Made by a program: the position numbers and the translations under genes. From NCBI RefSeq assembly GCF_019956555.1, contig NZ_JAHBDQ010000007.1:62001-126000 (forward strand): DNA of 64,000 bases, read 5' to 3'. Within the stretch, counting starts at the first letter, position 1. Each line of letters opens with the position of its first letter. This stretch comes from Pseudomonas sp. A-RE-19 (GTDB lineage Bacteria; Pseudomonadota; Gammaproteobacteria; Pseudomonadales; Pseudomonadaceae). Positions 57,991 to 64,000 of the stretch are shown piece by piece. Under the pieces are notes generated by a model, which was given only the letters and a program-made list of their open reading frames with translations, made no database searches and was not told the origin of the DNA.

Positions 57991-60381
57991 TTAGCTCATC
58001 TGCCCCTCAACCCGATCCCTTCCCGCCTGCTTCGCCGCATAGACCCCTGAGTCAGCCCGCAACAGCAGCGCATCCGCGCCCTCTCCGGCCTTCCAACTGG
58101 CAATCCCGAAACTCGCGGTGATGGTCCCGACCTCGTCGATCGGCGAACTGCGCAACCCTTGCCACAATTCCACGGCCAGCACCTGGGCCTGTACACCGTC
58201 GATATCCGGACACAGCACCATGAACTCTTCGCCCCCCAGGCGACAGAACACATCAGTGCGCCGCAGGCGACCGCCAATGCGCTCGCACACGGCCTGCAAT
58301 ACCCGATCACCCACGGCATGACCATGCTGGTCATTGATGCGCTTGAAGTGATCGATGTCGAGCATGATCACCGACAATTCGCCACCGCCGCGCTCGACCC
58401 GGGCCATTTCGGTGGTCAGGCGCTCCTGGAAGTAGCGGCGGTTGTGGATCCCGGTCAACGAGTCGGTCACCGACAGTGCCCGCAACTCTTCTTCCACGCG
58501 CTTGAGGTCGGAGATGTCCGAGATGTAACCATGCCACAGCACGCCGCCACCGGGCAGTTCCTCCGGGGTCGCTTCACCGCGGACCCAGCGCAGACCACGC
58601 GCGGGCAATTGCACGCGGTATTCCTCGCGCCAGGGGCTGAGGGTGTCTGCCGAGGCCCGGATCGAGGCGCGGACCCGGCTCGTATCCTGAGGATGAATCC
58701 GCGCGAATATCGCTTCGGCATTGAGCAACAGCACGTCCGGCTCGAGCTCGTAGATCTCGCGCATACCGTCACTGGCGTAGATCACGCTGAAGCGGCCATC
58801 GAACTCCATCTTGAACTGGTAAATGCCACCGGGCACATGGGCGCTGAGCTTCTTCAATAACAGGTCCCGTGCCGCCAGAGCCTCATGGACGCGCTTGCGT
58901 TCGGTGATATCGATACAGATTGCCAGGTGGCCGACCCACAAACCCTGCTCGTCGAGTACCGGGGTCGCCAGCATGTTTACCAGCAAATGGCTGCTGTCGC
59001 GGCGGATCAGCGTCCACTCCCGAGCTTCATGACCGCCCTCTTCCCCGCCTTCGACCAACATCGCCTGACAGGTCGGGATCGGTTTGCCGTAGCGCGCGCT
59101 CAACTCTGCCGACCGCGCCTCGAGCTCCCGGGGCAGGTGCAGGTTTTCCAGGGTCATGTGACCCACGACCTGCCCATTGGAGTAACCGAGCATCTGCTCT
59201 GCCCCGGCGTTGAAGGTGCTGATGATTCCGCGCAGGTCGGTGGCGATGATCGCCACCTGAGTCGCGGCATCCAGCACACCGCGCAACTGGCCATGAGTAC
59301 CCCGCAACTCTTGCTCACGGGCATGCAGTTCCTGGGTCCGCTGTTCCACCAGTTTCAGCGCTCGTTGGCGCTGATTGACCAACACATAGAGCAGCACACT
59401 GAGCAGCAGGCTGAGCAAACCGCCGAGCACCACCAGGCTGGCTACCGAGGAATGGTTGGCTTGCAGAAACGCGGCGCTTGGGCGCATGTCCACTTGATAG
59501 TCGTGGTCGGCCAGACGCAGCAATCGCGTGGCCGAAAGATCGCTGGCCCCCGCCGTGTTGTTCGACTCGTACAACACTTCATGCTGATCATCGGTGGATA
59601 AGTCGAGAATACGCACCGAGAGAGAGTCGTGATTCTCTTCCGGCAGTCCATCCGCCAGCAGTTGGCGCATGCTGATCACCGCCATGACATAACCGTCGGG
59701 CGCGGCGCTCGGGATTTGCTGACGGCTGACCGGGGCCACCAGCAATACGCCCCGCGAATAGGCGGGCTCGATGCCGACCAAATGCAGCGGTTGCGACACG
59801 ACCATGCGGCCATTGCGATTGGCACGTTCCAGGGTTGCACGACGCAGGGGTTGGGCCAACAAGTCGTAGCCCAGCGGCGTGGGCAATCGGCTCTGGGTTT
59901 GGGTATAGAGCACCGGTACGTACTCGTCCCGCTCGCCGGCCACTTGCAACTGGCCATCGGCGTTGAGTTCACGAAAGGTGAAATCGCTCAAGCCTTCTTC
60001 ACGCACCGCGCGTTCAAGCAGAGGTCGTTCGGCGCGGGAAACCCGTGGCGCCCAGGAGTAGGCCTGGGTACGACGCAAAAGAGGTTTGGCGTAACCGTCG
60101 AATTCCTCGCGGGACACCGATCCGGAATTGACGAAGAACCGGCGCAGGCCGTCGAGGCGCTGCTCCTGATCTTCAAAACGTTCTTCGATACGGCTGTAAC
60201 GTTCACTGGCGAGCAGTTGGAAACGTTGCCGCAATTGCTGTTGAAACTGATTGAGGGTTGCCCAGGCCAGCAATCCCGTGAGAATCCCGCCGACGAGCAA
60301 TACCAGCAGCGCGACCAGCCAGGCCGAAACATCTTCGCTGATAAAACCCAGGATCTTGGGGCGCACGGCGTGCAACGACAT
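57991..60381 (-). CDS. CHASE-PAS-GGDEF membrane diguanylate cyclase
   Basis: A 796-residue protein: a helix at about 19-43, a periplasmic CHASE-type sensor (about 75-300, with FVNSGSVSREEFDGYAKPLL and YSWAPRVSRAERP), a second helix (about 312-335), PAS domains (about 365-490 and 510-620) and a C-terminal GGDEF domain. The active-site motif is GGEEF and a canonical inhibitory site RRTD lies five residues before it, so active and feedback-inhibited c-di-GMP synthesis is expected. There is no EAL domain. The ligand of CHASE is unknown. Confidence 0.93.
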   Translation of the reverse strand: MSLHAVRPKILGFISEDVSAWLVALLVLLVGGILTGLLAWATLNQFQQQLRQRFQLLASERYSRIEERFEDQEQRLDGLRRFFVNSGSVSREEFDGYAKPLLRRTQAYSWAPRVSRAERPLLERAVREEGLSDFTFRELNADGQLQVAGERDEYVPVLYTQTQSRLPTPLGYDLLAQPLRRATLERANRNGRMVVSQPLHLVGIEPAYSRGVLLVAPVSRQQIPSAAPDGYVMAVISMRQLLADGLPEENHDSLSVRILDLSTDDQHEVLYESNNTAGASDLSATRLLRLADHDYQVDMRPSAAFLQANHSSVASLVVLGGLLSLLLSVLLYVLVNQRQRALKLVEQRTQELHAREQELRGTHGQLRGVLDAATQVAIIATDLRGIISTFNAGAEQMLGYSNGQVVGHMTLENLHLPRELEARSAELSARYGKPIPTCQAMLVEGGEEGGHEAREWTLIRRDSSHLLVNMLATPVLDEQGLWVGHLAICIDITERKRVHEALAARDLLLKKLSAHVPGGIYQFKMEFDGRFSVIYASDGMREIYELEPDVLLLNAEAIFARIHPQDTSRVRASIRASADTLSPWREEYRVQLPARGLRWVRGEATPEELPGGGVLWHGYISDISDLKRVEEELRALSVTDSLTGIHNRRYFQERLTTEMARVERGGGELSVIMLDIDHFKRINDQHGHAVGDRVLQAVCERIGGRLRRTDVFCRLGGEEFMVLCPDIDGVQAQVLAVELWQGLRSSPIDEVGTITASFGIASWKAGEGADALLLRADSGVYAAKQAGRDRVEGQMS

Positions 60382-60525
60382 AGAGGCAACTCAAAACGCC
60401 AGGTGCCGGAAAAGCCCATTGGCCATGCATTGAGTTATAGCCATTAGCCACCAATTTGACCAGCACTGAAAGGACCCAAGAGCCTTTAAAAATCAAGACC
60501 CTGTGGATCCAATCGTGCTCAGGTG

Positions 60526-62796
60526 TCAGCGAGCGGTGATTTTCCAGGCACGGTGAATCTTGCCATTACGGGCGAAATCCGGATCGATGGTCTGGGCGGT
60601 GATTTCTTCAACGGCATAACGCTCGGTGAGGTTTTCCTCGAGCTGGAACTTGCGGAAGTTGTTGGAGAAGTACAACACCCCGCCCGGCGCCAGACGTGCC
60701 ATGGCCAAGTCGATCAACTGCACTTGATCACGCTGCACGTCGAAGATCCCTTCCATGCGCTTGGAGTTGGAGAAGGTCGGCGGGTCGATGAAAATCAGGT
60801 CGTATTCGTCACGGCAGGCATCGAGCCAAGCCATCACATCACCCTGCTCCAGACGGTTCTTGTCGGAGAAACCGTTCAGCGACAGGTTGCGACGCGCCCA
60901 ATCCAGATAGGTTTTCGACAGGTCCACGCTGGTGGTGCTGCGCGCGCCGCCCTTGGCCGCATGAACGCTGGCGGTCGCGGTGTAGCAATACAGGTTGAGG
61001 AAGCGCTTGCCGGCCGCCTCTTTCTGGATCCGCATGCGCATCGGCCGGTGGTCGAGGAACAACCCGGTGTCGAGGTAGTCGGTGAGGTTCACCAGCAGCT
61101 TCACGCCACCTTCGTTGACCTCGACAAATTTGCCCTGTGCCGCTTGGCGTTCGTACTGCTTGGTGCCGCTCTGACGCTCGCGACGTTTGACCACCACGCG
61201 GCTCTTGTCGATGTTCAGGGCCTGCGGAATGGCGGCCAGGGCATCGAACATACGCGCCGAGGCTTTTTCCGGATCGATGGATTTCGGCGCGGCGTATTCC
61301 TGGACGTGGACCCAATCCTGATACAGGTCGATGGCCATGGAGTATTCCGGCATATCGGCATCGTAAACGCGGTAGCAGTCGATGCCTTCACGCTTGACCC
61401 ACTTGCCGAGGGCCTTGAGGTTCTTTTGCAGGCGGTTGGCAAACATCTGCCCGCCTTCGCTCAAGCGCGGTTGCTCGATCACCACCGGGGCCGGTTTGAT
61501 CGGGTTGCCGTTCTTGTTGTACTTCTCGTACTTGCCCGGTGCCACATCGTTGTCGGCGACTTCGACTTCAGCTTGCTCGCGCTCGACCTGACGCTGTTCC
61601 GGCGTGCGACGCTCACCGGTGACGAACTGGTCCGGCGTGACCTTGATCAGCAGCAATTTGCACGGCAAGGCGCCGTTCCAGAACGAGTACTGCTTGTGGC
61701 TGCGGATGCCCATGCGCTTGCCCAGGTCCGGGGCGCCGGTGAACACCGCCGCTTCCCAGTTCAGGCACGCCTGACGCAGACGCTCGCCGAGGTTCTGGTA
61801 GAGATAGAGCAGGCTCGCCTCATCGCCCAGACGCTCGCCGTACGGAGGGTTGCAGATCACCAGGCCTTTCTGGTTCTGGTCCGGGCGCGGCTCGAACGTC
61901 GCGACTTCGCCCTGGTAGATTTTGATCCATTCGCTCAGGCCGGCACGTTCGACGTTATTGCGGCCCGGTTGAATCAGGCGCGGGTCAGCTTCGTAACCGC
62001 GGATCCACAGCGGCGGCTTGGCCAGACCGGCCGCGGCGCGTTCGGTGGCTTCTTCGTGGAGCTTTTTCCACAGCGCCGGCACGTGGCCGAGCCAGGCGGT
62101 AAAGCCCCATTGCTCGCGACGCAGGTTCGGCGCCATGTCGGCGGCGATCATCGCGGCTTCCACCAGGAACGTACCGACACCGCACATCGGGTCGGCCAGC
62201 GCGCCGCCATCGGCGGCAATCCGTGGCCAGCCGGAACGGATCAGAATCGCCGCCGCGAGGTTTTCCTTCAGCGGCGCCGCGCCCTGCTGCAAGCGATAAC
62301 CGCGTTGGTGCAGGCTGTGGCCGGAAAGGTCGAGGGACAGAATCGCTTCGCCACGGTCCAGGCGCAGGTGAATGCGCAGGTCCGGGTTGAGCTTGTCGAT
62401 GGACGGACGATCACCTTGTGGAGTGCGCAGTTTGTCGACGATGGCGTCCTTGACCTTCAAGGCGCCGAAATGGGTGTTATCAATGCCCGAACCGTGACCG
62501 CTGAATTCGACGGCCAGGGTGCCATCGTTGAGCATGTGATCTTGCCACTCGATATCCAGCACGCCGTGGTAGAGGTCTTCGGCGTCCTTCATCGGGAAGC
62601 GCTTGAGCACCAGCAGCACGCGGTTTGCCAGACGCGACCACAAGCACAGGCGATAGGCGGTTTCCATGGTGGCCATGCCGCGCACAGCCGAGGTGTGCTC
62701 ACGCGCTTCCTCAAGGCCAAGCCCGACGGCTTCCTCGATGAGCAGGCCTTCGAGGCCTTTTGGGCAAGTGAGGAAGAGTTCGAAACGATCGGACAT
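60526..62796 (-). CDS. rlmKL: bifunctional 23S rRNA methyltransferase RlmKL
   Basis: A 756-residue fusion protein. The N-terminal half has a THUMP domain and the RlmL-type N2-methyltransferase (G2445; motif DPMCGVGTFLVEA near 190 and VICNPPYGERLG near 310). The C-terminal half is the RlmK-type N7-methyltransferase (G2069; LNLYCYTATASVHAAKGGA near 595 and LIFIDPPTFSNSKRM near 665). The fusion is normal in gammaproteobacteria. ATG 62796 (MSDRFELFLTCPKGL) is the family start; a frame to 62832 adds 12 residues. Confidence 0.96.
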   Translation of the reverse strand: MSDRFELFLTCPKGLEGLLIEEAVGLGLEEAREHTSAVRGMATMETAYRLCLWSRLANRVLLVLKRFPMKDAEDLYHGVLDIEWQDHMLNDGTLAVEFSGHGSGIDNTHFGALKVKDAIVDKLRTPQGDRPSIDKLNPDLRIHLRLDRGEAILSLDLSGHSLHQRGYRLQQGAAPLKENLAAAILIRSGWPRIAADGGALADPMCGVGTFLVEAAMIAADMAPNLRREQWGFTAWLGHVPALWKKLHEEATERAAAGLAKPPLWIRGYEADPRLIQPGRNNVERAGLSEWIKIYQGEVATFEPRPDQNQKGLVICNPPYGERLGDEASLLYLYQNLGERLRQACLNWEAAVFTGAPDLGKRMGIRSHKQYSFWNGALPCKLLLIKVTPDQFVTGERRTPEQRQVEREQAEVEVADNDVAPGKYEKYNKNGNPIKPAPVVIEQPRLSEGGQMFANRLQKNLKALGKWVKREGIDCYRVYDADMPEYSMAIDLYQDWVHVQEYAAPKSIDPEKASARMFDALAAIPQALNIDKSRVVVKRRERQSGTKQYERQAAQGKFVEVNEGGVKLLVNLTDYLDTGLFLDHRPMRMRIQKEAAGKRFLNLYCYTATASVHAAKGGARSTTSVDLSKTYLDWARRNLSLNGFSDKNRLEQGDVMAWLDACRDEYDLIFIDPPTFSNSKRMEGIFDVQRDQVQLIDLAMARLAPGGVLYFSNNFRKFQLEENLTERYAVEEITAQTIDPDFARNGKIHRAWKITAR

Positions 62797-63193
62797 GGTA
62801 ATTCCAGAGCCTTTAGCTAAGTGAACCGACAACGCATTGCCGATCCGGTTTTCAATCAGGCGCTTTTCTAAAAGAGCGCCCGCGTGGCACGAAGGTGTGC
62901 CGTCCCACCCTGACTGCTCGGGTTAAAAGAGCTTAGATGCCAGGGCAGATAAAAAAGTTATGCAACAAAATGTCATAAGTCGACCCTTCGTCGAATAGTC
63001 CCCCAGTGCAACGCGGGTCATTTTCGTTAAAGGCCCGGCTCATCCTCCAGCGCAGGGCCGATCATACCGGGGTTTGGCCAATAAACACGGGACAAATATC
63101 GTGTTACTTATGGCCATAGCATCTTTATGGTTACGTTCTTATGACAAAACGATCATTCCCACGATGTGACGCATTGGTTAGAACTCAACTCAG
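62797..63193. other. intergenic region between rlmKL and rmf, upstream part
   Basis: No open frame here is credible. It carries the rlmKL upstream DNA and probably the rmf promoter, which I could not place with confidence. Small dyads occur (GGCAC/GTGCC at 62886-62901; TCGAC/GTCGA near 62979), but none is clearly an operator. Confidence 0.5.
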
Positions 63194-63316
63194 GTTGACG
63201 TCGCAACGGCGTCAACACCTTGGCTCGCGACGCCGGCAGCGAGCCACCAACGGCAGAGTTTTTCTGCCTGACCTCGATTGAGGTCGACGCGATAAATACA
63301 GTCAACAAGTGAGGGC
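63194..63316 (+). promoter_or_regulatory. four-hairpin leader of rmf
   Basis: Four successive inverted repeats lie in 92 nt: GTTGACGTC/GGCGTCAAC (63194-63216), GGCTCGC/GCGAGCC (63222-63245), GGCAGA/TCTGCC (63252-63268) and GACCTC/GAGGTC (63270-63285). The Shine-Dalgarno GAGGG is at 63311-63315. GTTGAC of hairpin 1 could instead pair with GTCAAC at 63301-63306, and CCTC of hairpin 4 with the Shine-Dalgarno GAGG, so alternative folds could hide or free the start site. Confidence 0.6.
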
Positions 63317-63324
63317 AACACCCT

Positions 63325-63540
63325 ATGAGAAGACTTAAGCGTGATCCGTTGGAAAGAGCATTTTTGCGCGGATATCAATATGGCGTTGGTGGTAAATCCC
63401 GTGAGCTTTGCCCATTTACTCTACCGTCGGTACGCCAAGCCTGGATCAATGGCTGGCGCGAAGGACGCGGCGACAACTGGGACGGTATGACCGGCACTGC
63501 GGGAATCCATAGACTCAACGAACTTCACGCCGTCGGCTAA
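63325..63540 (+). CDS. rmf: ribosome modulation factor
   Basis: A 71-residue basic protein (MRRLKRDPLERAFLRGYQYG, then SVRQAWINGWREGRGDNWDG) matching Rmf, which pairs 70S ribosomes into inactive 100S dimers in stationary phase. Longer than E. coli Rmf (55 residues) through its C-terminal extension, as in Pseudomonas. ATG 63325 with GAGGG nine nt upstream. Expected to be induced by starvation; the structured leader suggests added post-transcriptional control. Confidence 0.95.
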   Translation: MRRLKRDPLERAFLRGYQYGVGGKSRELCPFTLPSVRQAWINGWREGRGDNWDGMTGTAGIHRLNELHAVG

Positions 63541-63626
63541 TACAGGGCACACACTCCGACACGACAATCTGATTACGCAACGACTTAACCACGCACGTCC
63601 CATCCGGACGGCGGGCTTCGGCCCAG

Positions 63627-63653
63627 GGGCTCCTTCGGGGAGCCCTTTTTTAT
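63627..63653 (+). terminator. intrinsic terminator of rmf
   Basis: GGGGCTCC-TTCG-GGGAGCCC stem-loop followed by T6. Confidence 0.92.
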
Positions 63654-63699
63654 GTCTGATCTCTGGCTAAACACGCCTGTAGACTAAACACGATCTCCC

Positions 63700-63790
63700 T
63701 GTAGGAGCTGCCGAAGGCTGCGATCTTTTGATCTTGCCCTTGATTGTAAAAAGCAAGATCAAAAGATCGCAGCCTTCGGCAGCTCCTACA
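63700..63790. repeat. REPIN, GTAGGAGCTGCC family
   Basis: Almost perfect inverted repeat with GTAGG ends outermost (33-nt arms plus CAAGATC extension) around TTGCCCTTGATTGTAAAAAG. It lies between convergent rmf and pyrD. Confidence 0.93.
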
Positions 63791-63821
63791 CCGATCGTGT
63801 ACACCGCACCCCAGATGTCAG

Positions 63822-64000
63822 TTAGCGCAACGCGGCAATGGCATCCACCGATTCACGAATCAGCGCCGGGCCTTTATAGATGAAGCCGGAGTAGAGCTGC
63901 ACCAGGCTCGCACCCGCGGCGATTTTCTCAGCCGCATGCTTGCCTTCAGTGATGCCGCCCACGGCGATGATCGGCAAACGACCAGCCAGCTCCGCCGCCA
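63822..64000 (-). CDS. pyrD: dihydroorotate dehydrogenase (quinone), C-terminal part
   Basis: The reverse complement encodes [20 protein letters not shown], then [19 protein letters not shown], ending SVDAIAALR before a TAA stop. This is the FMN phosphate-binding C-terminus of class 2 PyrD, the membrane-associated enzyme of pyrimidine synthesis. The start lies beyond the window; only about 59 codons are visible. Confidence 0.93.
   Translation of the reverse strand, partial: AAELAGRLPIIAVGGITEGKHAAEKIAAGASLVQLYSGFIYKGPALIRESVDAIAALR

Noticed and set aside
60523..62820. 765-codon open frame antisense to rlmKL
   Set aside because: Same cause: codon bias of the real minus-strand gene leaves the opposite frame open. 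RlmKL motifs are unmistakable.
62885..62900. TGGCAC...TGTGC as a sigma-54 promoter before rmf
   Set aside because: The GG and GC elements are one base too far apart, and the motif is better explained as a small GGCAC/GTGCC dyad.

Overview
The window is one stretch of a high-GC gammaproteobacterial chromosome. Gene content, gene order and repeats all point to Pseudomonas of the fluorescens group: two tandem cbb3 oxidase operons followed by ccoGHIS, hemN and anr; dnaX-ybaB-recR; gntR-smc-zipA-ligA; xdhABC-guaD; dacB, rlmKL, rmf and pyrD; and many REP-type intergenic palindromes of the kind abundant in P. fluorescens genomes. No tRNA, rRNA operon, prophage, insertion sequence or CRISPR array was seen. 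The one RNA gene found is the 4.5S signal recognition particle RNA.

Layout. 1-6.2 kb: end of an MsbA-type ABC exporter, a small conserved protein, pdxB, a PmpM-like MATE pump, tusA and rlmM. 6.4-12.7 kb: acnA, a CPBP membrane protease, the aerotaxis receptor aer with a FliA-type promoter, and an alpha/beta hydrolase. 12.7-28.4 kb: a block for microaerobic respiration, with two complete ccoNOQP operons, ccoG, ccoH, ccoI, ccoS, a TauE-like protein, hemN and anr. ANR/FNR-type boxes lie before both oxidase operons, before ccoG and before hemN, so the regulator sits beside its likely targets. 28.4-37.5 kb: apt, an acyl-CoA dehydrogenase, recR, ybaB, dnaX, a periplasmic binding protein, a PAS-GGDEF-EAL protein, a small XRE regulator and 4.5S RNA. 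37.6-46.8 kb, nearly all on the minus strand: a zinc peptidase, ligA, zipA, smc and a GntR regulator. 47-55.7 kb: purine catabolism (xdhA, xdhB, xdhC, guaD), a second GntR regulator and a BenE-type transporter. 55.8-64 kb: yggL, dacB, a CHASE-PAS-GGDEF diguanylate cyclase, rlmKL, rmf and the 3' end of pyrD.

The window is mostly core genome, and no new multi-gene system is evident. The signals most worth a second look are non-coding. (1) The rmf leader holds four consecutive hairpins, with complementarities that could switch access to the Shine-Dalgarno sequence. (2) A 73-codon orphan gene between ccoP and ccoG has a nested hairpin leader that pairs with its own Shine-Dalgarno sequence. (3) Four families of paired REP elements (REPINs) sit almost always at gene 3' ends, and two copies with the same internal spacer flank benE in opposite orientation. 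(4) There are clear candidate operators for both GntR regulators. (5) One EAL domain has lost a metal-binding aspartate.
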